The notes below the pieces were generated by a model. The model made no database searches and was not told the DNA's origin. It worked only from the letters and a program-made list of their open reading frames with translations. Source: Paenisporosarcina indica (GTDB lineage Bacteria > Bacillota > Bacilli > Bacillales_A > Planococcaceae). Taken from it: a DNA stretch of 64,000 nt. The stretch is from assembly GCF_001939075.1 (NCBI RefSeq), contig NZ_MPTA01000003.1, positions 62,001 through 126,000 of the forward strand. The letters are read 5' to 3'. A program made the translations under genes and the position numbers. This document shows, one piece after another, positions 8,559 through 17,589 of this stretch (positions are counted from its first letter, which is position 1; every line of letters begins with the position of its first letter).

Positions 8559-9716
8559 ATGAGAAGAGTCATTAAAAAGTCATATCTAGTAATTACTGCA
8601 TTAATGCTAGTTTTATTAGCAGCATGCGGTGAGGGTAGTGGCAGCGGTAGTGCTGATAGTAAAGGAAGTTCCGATGGTCCTGTATCAGCAAAGATTGGAG
8701 TCATCTCTTATTTAACCGGTCCTGGGGCCGCGTATGGTGAAGCAATCACGAATGGTTTTAATTTAGCATTGGAAGAAGTGAATGAAAAAGGCGATGTAAA
8801 CATTGAACTTGTTGTGGAAGATTCAGCAGGAAAGCAAGAACAAGCTTTGACTGTTTCTCAAAAATTAATGAGTGACGATGAGATTGTTGCGATATTGGGA
8901 CCAACTTTAAGTACTGAAATGAATGTTGTTGCACCTGAAGCTGATATAAATGGAATTTCGATTCTTGGTACTTCTACGACGGCTGCAGGAATTCCTCAAA
9001 TTGGTGATTACGTTTTTAGAAACTCAATTCCTGAGTCTTTGGCAATTCCAGCAGCTTTGGAAAAAGCAGTAGCTGCTTATGACGTTAAAAAAGTTGCTAT
9101 TCTTTACGGAAATGACGATCTCTTTACTCAGTCCGGTTTTGACACGATGAAAAAAGTAGCTGAAGACATGAATCTTGAAATCGTTACGATTGAAACGTTC
9201 CAAAAAGGTCAATCTGACTATAATGCACAATTAACTAAAATTAAGGATCTTCAACCTGACCTCATTTTAGCTTCTGCACTTTATAACGAAGGCGCCGTTA
9301 TTATGGGTCAAGCAAGAAAAATGGGAATCGATACTCCTTTCCTAGGTGGTAACGGATTCAACTCTCCAAAAGTAATCGAAATTGCTGGTGAAGCAGCTGA
9401 TGGACTGATTGTAGCAACTCCTTGGTTTGCAGAGAAAGAAAATTCAAAAGTACAAGCGTTCGTTGAAAAATATAAAGCGAAATACGGGATGGCTCCTGAC
9501 CAATTTGCAGCACAAGCATATGATGCGCTTTATATTTATGCGGAAGCATTGAAAAATGCAGGTGAAGCCGATCGAGATGCTTTCCGTGATAGTCTTGCAG
9601 AAATAAAAGGCCTTGAAGGAATTCTCGGCGAGTTCTCGTTTGATAAAGATGGCGATGTAATTATGGATCCTACAGTTCTTATAATCAAGGACGGGAAGTT
9701 CCAAATATTCGAGTAA
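8559..9716 (+). CDS. livK: Branched-chain amino acid ABC transporter, substrate-binding lipoprotein
   Basis: This is the extracellular binding protein of a LivKHMGF-type importer. The 385-residue protein has a lipoprotein signal with lipobox LLAAC (lipid-modified Cys23), then a glycine/serine-rich linker. A type I periplasmic-binding fold follows (KIGVISYLTGPGAAYGEA at about residue 46, AILGPTLSTEM, then KVAILYGNDD). It is first in the operon and is separated from livH by a 167-base spacer holding strong secondary structure. That arrangement often lets the binding protein be made in excess. Substrate range (Leu/Ile/Val or related) is inferred from family and neighbours. Confidence 0.9.
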   Translation: MRRVIKKSYLVITALMLVLLAACGEGSGSGSADSKGSSDGPVSAKIGVISYLTGPGAAYGEAITNGFNLALEEVNEKGDVNIELVVEDSAGKQEQALTVSQKLMSDDEIVAILGPTLSTEMNVVAPEADINGISILGTSTTAAGIPQIGDYVFRNSIPESLAIPAALEKAVAAYDVKKVAILYGNDDLFTQSGFDTMKKVAEDMNLEIVTIETFQKGQSDYNAQLTKIKDLQPDLILASALYNEGAVIMGQARKMGIDTPFLGGNGFNSPKVIEIAGEAADGLIVATPWFAEKENSKVQAFVEKYKAKYGMAPDQFAAQAYDALYIYAEALKNAGEADRDAFRDSLAEIKGLEGILGEFSFDKDGDVIMDPTVLIIKDGKFQIFE

Positions 9717-9759
9717 ATTTAATATGTTGTTAAAACACAAATAGTACTAGTTAGGTAAC

Positions 9760-9827
9760 GGCAACTTATACACAATGTTAACAGTGCCAATTTAATTGTC
9801 ACTTCCTAACTGTGTGTATTGGTTGCC
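9760..9827 (+). other. Structured spacer between livK and livH
   Basis: GGCAAC (9760-9765) pairs with GTTGCC (9822-9827), ACACA (9770-9774) with TGTGT (9811-9815), and an inner 8-bp hairpin with one mismatch sits at 9783-9803. There is no long U tract. It may be a leaky terminator or an mRNA-stabilising structure at the 3' end of livK. Confidence 0.5.
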
Positions 9828-9883
9828 TTAACTTTTAAAGGGAATCTATCCCCGTCAATCTATCAATCTGAGGAAGTGATGTC

Positions 9884-10768
9884 ATGTTAATAGAGCAATT
9901 AATCAATGGAATAACACTGGGAAGTATCTATGCCATCGTGGCACTTGGATTCACTCTGGTTTTTGGGGTACTTGGTATCATAAACATGGCCCATGGTGAA
10001 ATTTTTATGATCGGTGCTTTTATCGGAGTTGTGACAACCAGCGTGTTGGGATTGCCTCTTTGGATTGCATTTATCGCGGCAATTGGGGTCACTGCAGCTT
10101 TAGGATACCTGCTAGAGCGTATTGCTTTACGCCCTCTTCGCGGGAAACAAGGCGTCTCTCATCTTGCCCCTTTAATTAGCACAATCGGTGTATCCATTAT
10201 CCTGGAAAATCTCTCACACCATTTATTTGGAGCAGGTAACCAACCTTTCCGAAATGCATTTGCAGACATTCAGTTTCAAATCGGTTCAATTACGGTTTAT
10301 CTCGTACAAATATTAATATTTGTCATATCAATTGCACTCATGCTAACTCTTTCCTTCTGGCTTTCAAAAACCAAAGCAGGAAAAGCTCTTCGTGCAACAG
10401 CAGAAAACCTGGAAACTGCCAGTCTGCTTGGAGTCAATACGAAACGAACAATAACTACAACAGTCATCATTGCTTCAGCAATGGGCGGTATTGCCGGTAT
10501 TTTGGTCGGAATGGCATTTAACTCAGTTAACCCTCAAATGGGCTTGTCTATGGGACTTAAGGGACTTGCGATTATTATCTTAGGGGGTATGGGAAATGTC
10601 AAAGGAGCTATGGCAGGTGGTCTACTTCTTGGGGTTGCGGAGACAGGCATCGTGGCTTACGGGGATTCGGGCTATCGTGACGCAGTTGCCTTCATTACCA
10701 TCATATTCATCCTTCTCTTGAGACCTCAAGGTTTATTCGGTAAAAAGACAGCTGAGGCAGGAAGGTGA
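9884..10768 (+). CDS. livH: Branched-chain amino acid ABC transporter permease LivH
   Basis: This is one of two integral membrane subunits of the Liv importer. The 294-residue protein is almost entirely hydrophobic, with about eight membrane spans. It has the family N terminus (NGITLGSIYAIVALGFTLVFG), the INMAHGE motif and a C-terminal LLRPQGLFG. An AGGAAG ribosome binding site precedes the ATG. livM follows after 4 bases, with its own ribosome binding site inside the end of livH. Confidence 0.93.
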   Translation: MLIEQLINGITLGSIYAIVALGFTLVFGVLGIINMAHGEIFMIGAFIGVVTTSVLGLPLWIAFIAAIGVTAALGYLLERIALRPLRGKQGVSHLAPLISTIGVSIILENLSHHLFGAGNQPFRNAFADIQFQIGSITVYLVQILIFVISIALMLTLSFWLSKTKAGKALRATAENLETASLLGVNTKRTITTTVIIASAMGGIAGILVGMAFNSVNPQMGLSMGLKGLAIIILGGMGNVKGAMAGGLLLGVAETGIVAYGDSGYRDAVAFITIIFILLLRPQGLFGKKTAEAGR

Positions 10769-10772
10769 TCAT

Positions 10773-11753
10773 ATGTTAGGAGAAATATTAAATCCATATT
10801 ATTTACAAGTCGCTGCTTTTATCATGATCAATATCATTCTGGCAATCAGCATTTACATAACACTCTCCTCGGGGCAACTCTCCTTGGGAAGCGCCGGATT
10901 TATGGGGATTGGCGCGTACACTTCTGCTTTACTGACCATCCATTTTGAATTGCCAATCATTGTCGGTATACTCGCAGGTGCCGTGGTTGCCGGTATTATT
11001 GGTATTTTAATCGGAATTCCTGCCCTACGATTGCAAGGAGTATACCTGGCAATTGCAACTCTGGGCTTTGGTGAAGTCGTGCGTATCATCTTCGTAAACT
11101 GGGAATCCGTAACACGTGGATCAATTGGATTATCTGGTATCCCCCATATGGGCAGAGAACTCCTGAGATTCTTCAAGGATATCGGCTTTGATCCTGACAT
11201 GATTGGCTTAAAGAATAATCAGTTCATTTATTTACTCGTTCTCCTCATTTTAGTTCTAATTAATATTATCCTCATTTGGTTCTTTACAAGACAAAACAAA
11301 TCTCGTATTGGACGTGCTTTTGCTGCCATCAAAATGGATGAAAAAGCAGCGGAGGCCATGGGATTGAATATTACGTACTATAAAGTATTATCTTTTGCAC
11401 AAGGAGCTGTTTTAGCTGGTTTTGCAGGAGCTTTATATGCTCATGTTCTCGCTTATATCAGTCCTGCCGATTTTGCTTATCACCGTGCTATTGAAATCCT
11501 GATCTTTTCCGTCTTCGGAGGTAGTGAAGTCATATTGGGTGCTGTCTTTGGAGCCACTTTCCTAACACTTTTACCAGAAGCATTACGTTTTATCAGTGAA
11601 TATCGTTATATGATTTATGGTGCTATCCTCGTATTGATGATGGCATTCCGACCACAAGGGATCATCGATGCGTCAGTTTTAAATTGGTTCAAGAAGAATT
11701 TGAAATCGAAAAGGGGGACCAACCATGGTACTAGAATTAACAAAAATAACTAA
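10773..11753 (+). CDS. livM: Branched-chain amino acid ABC transporter permease LivM
   Basis: This is the second membrane subunit of the Liv importer, 326 residues, with about nine spans. Family features are the LSSGQLSLGSAGFMGIGAY segment near residue 31, GIPALRLQGVYLAIATLGFGE, and a C-terminal FRPQGI. A hydrophilic tail rich in Lys and Asn ends it. Its 3' end overlaps livG by 29 bases, showing tight coupling. Confidence 0.93.
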   Translation: MLGEILNPYYLQVAAFIMINIILAISIYITLSSGQLSLGSAGFMGIGAYTSALLTIHFELPIIVGILAGAVVAGIIGILIGIPALRLQGVYLAIATLGFGEVVRIIFVNWESVTRGSIGLSGIPHMGRELLRFFKDIGFDPDMIGLKNNQFIYLLVLLILVLINIILIWFFTRQNKSRIGRAFAAIKMDEKAAEAMGLNITYYKVLSFAQGAVLAGFAGALYAHVLAYISPADFAYHRAIEILIFSVFGGSEVILGAVFGATFLTLLPEALRFISEYRYMIYGAILVLMMAFRPQGIIDASVLNWFKKNLKSKRGTNHGTRINKNN

Positions 11754-12498
11754 GAACTTTGGTGGTATCTCTGCCTTAACCGATGTTTCTTTCAAAATTG
11801 AACAAGGACAGATTTTCGGATTAATCGGTCCGAATGGAGCTGGTAAAACGACCATGTTCAATATTATCACTAACATGTTCCTCCCCACTTCCGGGGAAAT
11901 CAGTTTTCTAGGCGAAAACATCTCTGGGATAAAGCCACATAAAATTACCGAAAAAGGAATATGTCGAACATTCCAGAATATTCGTCTTTTTTCACAAATG
12001 TCTGTCTTAGAAAACGTTTTGGTTGGAGGTCATTGCCGAAGTAAATCAGGTGTCCTGCACAGTGTGTTTCGAACTAAGAAACAATGCAATGAAGAAAATG
12101 AAATGCATGCAAAATCACTAGAGCTATTGGAATTGGTGGGGTTAGCCGATTACCGAGATACCATTGCGGAAAACTTGTCCTACGGTCAACAAAGAAGACT
12201 GGAAATAGCGCGTGCGTTAGCGAGTAATCCTAAATTATTATTGTTGGATGAACCGGCTGCAGGAATGAACGAGTCCGAAACAGACGACCTATTCGACCTG
12301 ATTAAAAAAGTGCAAAAAAGAGGCGTAACTGTGCTATTAATCGAACATGATATGCCCTTCGTCATGAAGCTCTGTGACCGGATTGCTGTATTGAACTTCG
12401 GTAAAAAACTGGCTGAAGGAACACCAGAGGAAATTCAGAACAATCAAGCTGTCATTGAAGCATACCTCGGATCGGAGGAGGAGGATCAGATTGCTTAA
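11725..12498 (+). CDS. livG: Branched-chain amino acid ABC transporter ATPase LivG
   Basis: This is one of two cytoplasmic ATPases of the Liv importer. The 257-residue protein has Walker A GPNGAGKTT at about residue 35, signature LSYGQQRRLEIARA, Walker B LLLLDEPAAGMN (the AAGMN variant is typical of LivG) and the switch histidine in IEHDM. It starts inside livM, at an ATG with GGGGG upstream. livF starts inside its last codons. Confidence 0.94.
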   Translation: MVLELTKITKNFGGISALTDVSFKIEQGQIFGLIGPNGAGKTTMFNIITNMFLPTSGEISFLGENISGIKPHKITEKGICRTFQNIRLFSQMSVLENVLVGGHCRSKSGVLHSVFRTKKQCNEENEMHAKSLELLELVGLADYRDTIAENLSYGQQRRLEIARALASNPKLLLLDEPAAGMNESETDDLFDLIKKVQKRGVTVLLIEHDMPFVMKLCDRIAVLNFGKKLAEGTPEEIQNNQAVIEAYLGSEEEDQIA

Positions 12499-13222
12499 AG
12501 TATCAGGTATCGAAACTTATTACGGGAAAATCCAAGCCTTGAAAGGCATCAGCCTGGAAGTAAATGAAGGTCAAGTAGTAACCCTACTCGGTGCAAATGG
12601 TGCCGGTAAAACAACAACCATGAAAACCATCTCTGGTTTATTAAAACCGAAACTCGGAAAAGTCGAGTTCCTTGGAGAAGATATTACAGGACTAAGACCC
12701 GATCAGCTTCTCAGAAAAGGAATTGCACTTGTTCCCGAAGGTCGTGCAATCCTTTCAAGCATGTCTGTATATGAGAACCTGGAAATGGGCGCGTATCATC
12801 GCAAAGATAATGAAATTAAGAAAGACATCGAATCTGTAATGGCTCAATTTCCTATATTGGAGGAAAGAAGAGAACAGCTAGGTGGTACCCTTTCAGGTGG
12901 ACAACAGCAAATGCTGGCAATAGCGCGTGCATTGCTTTCAAAACCGAAGCTATTGTTGCTGGATGAGCCTTCCATGGGTTTGGCCCCGCTTATCGTAGCA
13001 GACATTTTTAAATTGATCAGAGAAATAAAAAACAATGGAACGACGGTATTGTTGGTAGAACAAAATGCCAAACAAGCACTTAAAGTTGCTGATTATGGCT
13101 ATGTAATGGAAACAGGAAAAGTAATTTTCAACGGTGAGGCTAAAGATTTATTGGAAGACCCAAGAATTGTGGAAGCTTATCTTGGGAAAAGAGCAAGTAC
13201 AGTTGAAAGTGTCCGTTCATAA
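12491..13222 (+). CDS. livF: Branched-chain amino acid ABC transporter ATPase LivF
   Basis: This is the second ATPase of the Liv importer, 243-244 residues. Walker A is GANGAGKTT, the signature is LSGGQQQMLAIARA, and Walker B LLLLDEPSMGLAP is characteristic of LivF. I place the start at the TTG at 12491, 6 bases after a GGAGGAGG run and overlapping the livG stop. An ATG 12 codons upstream would add a basic stretch of arginines absent from LivF proteins. It is the last gene of the operon and is followed by a strong terminator. Confidence 0.92.
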   Translation: MLKVSGIETYYGKIQALKGISLEVNEGQVVTLLGANGAGKTTTMKTISGLLKPKLGKVEFLGEDITGLRPDQLLRKGIALVPEGRAILSSMSVYENLEMGAYHRKDNEIKKDIESVMAQFPILEERREQLGGTLSGGQQQMLAIARALLSKPKLLLLDEPSMGLAPLIVADIFKLIREIKNNGTTVLLVEQNAKQALKVADYGYVMETGKVIFNGEAKDLLEDPRIVEAYLGKRASTVESVRS

Positions 13223-13233
13223 TGTAAATTCAG

Positions 13234-13257
13234 AAGCCCTCTTAATAGAGGGCTTTT
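13234..13257 (+). terminator. Terminator of the liv operon
   Basis: AAGCCCTCT-TAAT-AGAGGGCTT forms a perfect 9-bp stem with a 4-base loop, followed by further T residues, directly after livF. Confidence 0.93.
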
Positions 13258-13275
13258 GGCATGCTATAAATTGCT

Positions 13276-13428
13276 TTATAAATTTCTTTTTTCATTTCCC
13301 TCTTTGTCCTGAACTTTATTAGCTTTATCAGATTTTCTGAATTCCTCGTCATACAAAACTTCTTGCGTAGCAGAAAGTCCATTGTTTTTTGTGGTCAACT
13401 GTTCATGCGGTTCTTTCTTCGGCTTCAT
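13276..13428 (-). CDS. Small charged hypothetical protein
   Basis: This 50-residue, highly charged protein is rich in Lys and Glu. The start is an ATG (13428) 7 bases after AAAGGAGC, which supports real translation. I do not recognise it. It has no membrane segment, cysteine or signal peptide, and looks like the many short, probably disordered proteins of spore formers. Confidence 0.5.
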   Translation of the reverse strand: MKPKKEPHEQLTTKNNGLSATQEVLYDEEFRKSDKANKVQDKEGNEKRNL

Positions 13429-13601
13429 CTTCTTTGCTCCTTTCAAAATTCCAGAATGATAATTAGTCTTCAATCAATCGGCATTTTTATACAGTGGAAT
13501 TCTAAAAAATATTTATATCTTTGGATAATTAATGCATTAGTTCCCTACTTTTTCATTTTATAGACTTGTTAAGGAGTGTTGTTGATGTTGAATAAAAAAA
13601 A

Positions 13602-13697
13602 GAAAGTGCGCACAGCAGGAAGCCCACAAGTATGTGATTTTCATACTTGAATGTTCATGCGCAACGGCGGCTAGCGCAAATGTACGATTAAAAACCG
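13602..13697 (+). repeat. Palindromic interspersed repeat, copy 1
   Basis: The element opens with AAAGTGCGCA, contains a hairpin AAGTATG...CATACTT near 13629-13649, and closes with GCGCAAATGTACGATTAAAA. The closing motif recurs at 49281-49322 and, inverted, at 52077-52230. Confidence 0.55.
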
Positions 13698-13878
13698 CAT
13701 AATATAACATTGCTTTTAATAAAAAGAAATCCGCTGAATATTTCTTCTGCCGCTACCTACTAATCCAACAATTCTTTATAGAAGTTATCTAGCAGCTTAA
13801 ACATTAATCTGTGAACAAATTTAGTGTTTGGGTGTGGATATGAGTATTGAAACAGTTGATATTTCGGGATTCGGATTA

Positions 13879-13893
13879 AATATTCAGAATTAT
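13879..13893. promoter_or_regulatory. CodY-box-like site upstream of the aap-type operon
   Basis: AATATTCAGAATTAT keeps the core TTCAGAA of the CodY box with four mismatches overall, 120 bases before the binding-protein gene. This is weak evidence. Confidence 0.25.
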
Positions 13894-14014
13894 CTTTCAT
13901 TTGTAAACATACTATTGTTTTAACTAGGTTTATTAATCTACTTGTCCAACAAATCGATAACAGATTAATAGAAAAATAGTTACTGTGCAGACAAACAAAA
14001 ATGGGGGGCATCAC

Positions 14015-15055
14015 ATGAGAAGAAGATTAATCGCATTACTAAGTTTTTTACTCGTATTTTCGGTTGTGTTAGCTGGATGTTCAGAAAAAGAGGCCAAGGT
14101 AACTAAGTCACGACTTGAGGTGATCAAGGAACGTGGTAAAGTAGTTGGCGGTGTCAACGCTGATATACCTGGTTTTGGCTATGTAGAATCAGATGGTAGT
14201 TATTCAGGTATGGATGTGGATATTACAAAAGCAATTGCAGCCGCGGTCTTTGGAGATGCAACCGCTGTTGAATTCAGACCTTTATCCGCGGAAGAACGAT
14301 TCATTGCTGTTCAAACAGGTGAAGTCGATGTATTGGCAAGAAACACGACTCTTACTACTTCACGGGATGCGTCTGTAGGACTTGCTTTTGCACCTGTTAC
14401 GTTTTATGACGGGCAAGGGATGATTGTTCGTAAAGATAGTGGAATTGAAAGTTTGGAGGATTTGGAAGGAGCCCGTATTTCGGTTGAGTCCGGCACTACA
14501 ACGGAACTCAATCTGGCTGACCAAATGCGTAAATTAGGTATCAGTTATGAACCTGTCGTATTTGATAGTCAGGATGCTGCGGTTGCTGCTTATGAGCAAG
14601 GTAGTGTAGATGCATATACAACAGATCGCTCTGCACTTGTTTCACGCAGAACTACCCTATCCGTTCCAGATGATCATGTTATTTTATCTGAGGTCATATC
14701 GAAAGAACCTCTTGCTCCATCCGTAAAAGATGGCGACTCTAAATGGCAAGGCGTTGTGACATGGACCGTCTACACGTTAATTCAAGCTGAAGAGTATGGC
14801 ATTACCCAAGATAATGTTGATACGTTCCTGGATAGCGAAGATCCTGAAATCCGTCGCTTCCTGGGTGTTGAAGGGGACTTGGGAGAGCAACTCGGATTAC
14901 CTAAGGACTTTGCTGTACAAGTGATCAAGGCTGTTGGTAACTATGGAGAAGTATATAATCGTCATCTTGGACCAGATACAATATTTGATTTAGAGCGTGG
15001 CCTCAACAGCCTTTGGACAGAGGGTGGTCTACATTATTCACCACCTTTCCGATAA
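14015..15055 (+). CDS. aapJ: General L-amino acid ABC transporter, binding lipoprotein (AapJ type)
   Basis: This is the extracellular binding protein of an AapJQMP/BztABCD-type importer, 346 residues. The lipobox VVLAGC puts the lipid-modified cysteine at residue 22. The mature protein follows AapJ closely: AVFGDATAVEFRPLSAEERF, the NTTLTTSRDAS segment, SGTTTELNLAD, TDRSAL, SKEPLAPSV and a C-terminal VGNYGEVYNRHLGPDT. The ATG at 14015 follows GGGGGG by 6 bases; a GTG ten codons upstream lacks a ribosome binding site. Proteobacterial AapJ is free in the periplasm, so lipid anchoring is the Gram-positive adaptation. Exact substrates are unknown. Confidence 0.88.
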   Translation: MRRRLIALLSFLLVFSVVLAGCSEKEAKVTKSRLEVIKERGKVVGGVNADIPGFGYVESDGSYSGMDVDITKAIAAAVFGDATAVEFRPLSAEERFIAVQTGEVDVLARNTTLTTSRDASVGLAFAPVTFYDGQGMIVRKDSGIESLEDLEGARISVESGTTTELNLADQMRKLGISYEPVVFDSQDAAVAAYEQGSVDAYTTDRSALVSRRTTLSVPDDHVILSEVISKEPLAPSVKDGDSKWQGVVTWTVYTLIQAEEYGITQDNVDTFLDSEDPEIRRFLGVEGDLGEQLGLPKDFAVQVIKAVGNYGEVYNRHLGPDTIFDLERGLNSLWTEGGLHYSPPFR

Positions 15056-15099
15056 ATTCCATTTCATGTGTAACTACCAGTTGTAGTTTCAAGTAAATA

Positions 15100-15141
15100 A
15101 GGCCTGCACACCTTGTTGAATGAAGGAGCAGGCCTATTATT
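15100..15141 (+). terminator. Hairpin between binding-protein and permease genes
   Basis: AGGCCTGC (15100-15107) pairs with GCAGGCCT (15128-15135), followed by ATTATTTTC. A 20-base loop and short T run suggest a leaky terminator that lowers permease expression relative to the binding protein. Confidence 0.55.
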
Positions 15142-15174
15142 TTCAATAAAATTCGTATGTGAGGTGAACCATAC

Positions 15175-16353
15175 ATGAAAAAACATTCTACTTTGATGAC
15201 CACTCCCTTTTGGCGCGATAAACGAGTGATTCCACTCCTTCTTCAGGCCATATTTGCCATGATTGTTATTTTGATTGGAACCATCTTTTTATTGAATGCC
15301 GTTGAAAGCATGAGACAAATCGGAATTAGTTTTGGCTATGACTTTCTAAGCAAGATGGCTCAATTCGACATAGGTGACAAGATAGTTTCGTTTTCCTCGA
15401 CCGATACCTATGGCAAGGCTTTTTTTGTAGGGATATTAAATACGATAAGAGTGGCCTTTATTGGAATAATCTTTGCTACAATTCTAGGATTCATCGTAGG
15501 TGTTGCTCGATTATCCAACAACTGGCTAGCAAGATCAGTGGCTTCTGTATATGTTGAAGTTTTCCGTAATACTCCTCTTCTAGTCCAAATTTTCATTTGG
15601 TTTTATGCTGTATTCTTAAGCTTTCCTACTATTGAAAAAAGCTTAAATTCATTTGGATTATTCTTCTTTAGCAATAGAGGGACAGTCATTCCGTGGTTTG
15701 AGTTAACTTCATCTTCATTTGTTTGGTTCCTTTTCCTCATTGCGGGTCTCATTCTATCGGTTATTGTATGGAAGATTAAACTCAATCAACAAGTAGAAAC
15801 TGGACAGAACAAATACCCATTTTTCTGGTCAATCGGTTCATTTATTAGCTCATTAGCCATTGCATGGTTGATTACATTCGAATTGCCGCTTCTTCTAAGC
15901 ATCCCAGAAATCGTCGGTCGTGGGTTTGTTGGTGGTTATACGATTGGACCAGGATTTTGTGCACTTTTAGTAGCCCTTGTCATGTACACCGCTTCTTATA
16001 TTGCCGAAATTGTTCGTGGCGGCATTTTGGCCGTTTCAAAAGGACAAGTCGAAGCAGCAAAAGCGTTGGGTCTGAAGAGTTCCACCATACTCAGGCTCAT
16101 AATTCTACCTCAGGCTATTCGAATCATTATTCCACCACTAACGAGTCAATATTTAAATCTTATTAAAAATTCAAGTTTAGCTGCAGCGGTTGCTTACCCA
16201 GAAATATTTGGAGTTGGAATTACGATACTCAGTCAAACAGGAAAAAGTGTTGAAGTCATTTCAATCGTCATTCTCGTTTACTTATCAATGAGCTTATTGA
16301 CATCACTCTTGATGAATATATTTAACAAATACTCTCAACTGGTAGAGAGGTGA
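15175..16353 (+). CDS. aapQ: General L-amino acid ABC transporter permease (AapQ type)
   Basis: This membrane subunit of the Aap-type importer has 392 residues. The N-terminal spans and a long central insertion are typical of AapQ and much longer than ordinary HisM/GlnP permeases. The permease core shows EVFRNTPLLVQIFIW near residue 126, [10 protein letters not shown] and the EAA loop GQVEAAKALGL...ILPQA. The next permease gene begins at or just after its stop codon. Confidence 0.87.
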   Translation: MKKHSTLMTTPFWRDKRVIPLLLQAIFAMIVILIGTIFLLNAVESMRQIGISFGYDFLSKMAQFDIGDKIVSFSSTDTYGKAFFVGILNTIRVAFIGIIFATILGFIVGVARLSNNWLARSVASVYVEVFRNTPLLVQIFIWFYAVFLSFPTIEKSLNSFGLFFFSNRGTVIPWFELTSSSFVWFLFLIAGLILSVIVWKIKLNQQVETGQNKYPFFWSIGSFISSLAIAWLITFELPLLLSIPEIVGRGFVGGYTIGPGFCALLVALVMYTASYIAEIVRGGILAVSKGQVEAAKALGLKSSTILRLIILPQAIRIIIPPLTSQYLNLIKNSSLAAAVAYPEIFGVGITILSQTGKSVEVISIVILVYLSMSLLTSLLMNIFNKYSQLVER

Positions 16354-16358
16354 TCGAT

Positions 16359-17558
16359 ATGGATAAAAATAAATTACTAACAAAGAAACCTCAAAAATCA
16401 CCTTATCATCCATCAACTGGGACTCTAGATTGGCTAAAGAAAAACTTATTCAGTAGTTGGTTAAACACGATTTTGACATTTGTATTTGCCACGATTATTA
16501 CGTTTATTGGAATAGGTTCTGTAAAATGGATATTCTTAACGGCCAATTGGCATGTTATTTCTGCCAACTTCAGATTGCTAATAGTCGGTCAATACCCGAT
16601 TGCAGAATTGTGGCGAGTTTGGATTTGTTTAACTCTTGTTTCTTTTCTAATCGGACTTTCCTGGGGATTATGGAAAGGAACGATGGGTCATCTAACAATT
16701 GCTGTGACTAGTATGTATTTCATTGTAGGTTGCTTACCTTTTATCCTGATGGAAACCCGCATATGGTTGCTCATAAATATTGCAGTAATAGGAGCTACTT
16801 ATGCAGTAGGAAAAAAATGGTCAAAGTTAAAGAAATCCACACTCATTGGATGGTTCCTGATGTTCCCCATTACTATATTTCTACTCAATGGATTTGGCGT
16901 ACTCAATCATGTGGGGTCGAATCTTTGGGGGGGGTTCTTACTAACATTACTGATTGCTATCGTTGCGATTGTTTTCTCCTTCCCTATAGGTCTGTTACTC
17001 GCTTTAGGAAGAAGGAGTAAACTGCCAATCGTACGATGGTTCAGTATTGGGTATATCGAATTAATTCGCGGTGTTCCATTGATTACAATATTATTTGTAG
17101 CTCAATTGATGTTACCTCTGTTTTTGGGCAACGGGATAGACATCGATAATGTCTTCAGAGCCATGGTAGGATTCACGCTATTTACCGCAGCCTATTTAGC
17201 AGAAAATATCCGTGGTGGGTTGCAATCTATCCCTCGGGGTCAATTTGAAGCAGCAGAAGCTCTTGGCTTGAATACCACGATTAAGATGACATTTATTATC
17301 TTACCTCAAGCATTGCGAGCTGTTATACCCGCTATGGTTGGGTCATTTATAGGAATATTTAAAGATACTTCACTCGTAGCAATTGTAGGATTAACAGATT
17401 TACTCGGTATGGGTAAGAACATCATTTCCAATCCGGAGTTTTTAGGCACCCAGATGGAAGTATTTATTTTCGTTGCACTCGTCTTCCTTATCTTCTGTAA
17501 TTTAATGTCTTACGCCAGCCGCAGAATTGAACAATCTCTTGGCGTTGGCAAACGATAA
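16359..17558 (+). CDS. aapM: General L-amino acid ABC transporter permease (AapM type)
   Basis: This is the second membrane subunit, 399 residues, with about eight spans. Core motifs are GYIELIRGVPLITILF, YLAENIRGGL and the EAA loop GQFEAAEALGL...ILPQALRAV. The start is probably the ATG at 16359, 6 bases after AGAGGTG. A GTG at 16350 overlapping the previous stop codon is the alternative. Its length fits AapM and not the shorter polar amino acid permeases. Confidence 0.87.
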   Translation: MDKNKLLTKKPQKSPYHPSTGTLDWLKKNLFSSWLNTILTFVFATIITFIGIGSVKWIFLTANWHVISANFRLLIVGQYPIAELWRVWICLTLVSFLIGLSWGLWKGTMGHLTIAVTSMYFIVGCLPFILMETRIWLLINIAVIGATYAVGKKWSKLKKSTLIGWFLMFPITIFLLNGFGVLNHVGSNLWGGFLLTLLIAIVAIVFSFPIGLLLALGRRSKLPIVRWFSIGYIELIRGVPLITILFVAQLMLPLFLGNGIDIDNVFRAMVGFTLFTAAYLAENIRGGLQSIPRGQFEAAEALGLNTTIKMTFIILPQALRAVIPAMVGSFIGIFKDTSLVAIVGLTDLLGMGKNIISNPEFLGTQMEVFIFVALVFLIFCNLMSYASRRIEQSLGVGKR

Positions 17559-17589
17559 GTAGAATAACTCAATCCAAGGAGGTACGTGT

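Larger units (their letters stand above)
13429..14014. other. Intergenic region upstream of the aap-type operon
   Basis: These 586 bases hold no gene I can support. They contain a palindromic interspersed repeat (13602-13697), a CodY-like site (13879-13893) and, directly before the next gene, a GGGGGG ribosome binding site. A 17-codon frame with a good ribosome binding site starts at 13584 and runs into the repeat; I regard it as doubtful. Confidence 0.5.

Noticed and set aside
13584-13650. A short frame (MLNKKKKVRTAGSPQVCDFHT) with a good ribosome binding site.
   Set aside because: Most of it lies inside the interspersed repeat and it stops in the repeat hairpin, so it is more likely accidental or a relic than a leader peptide.
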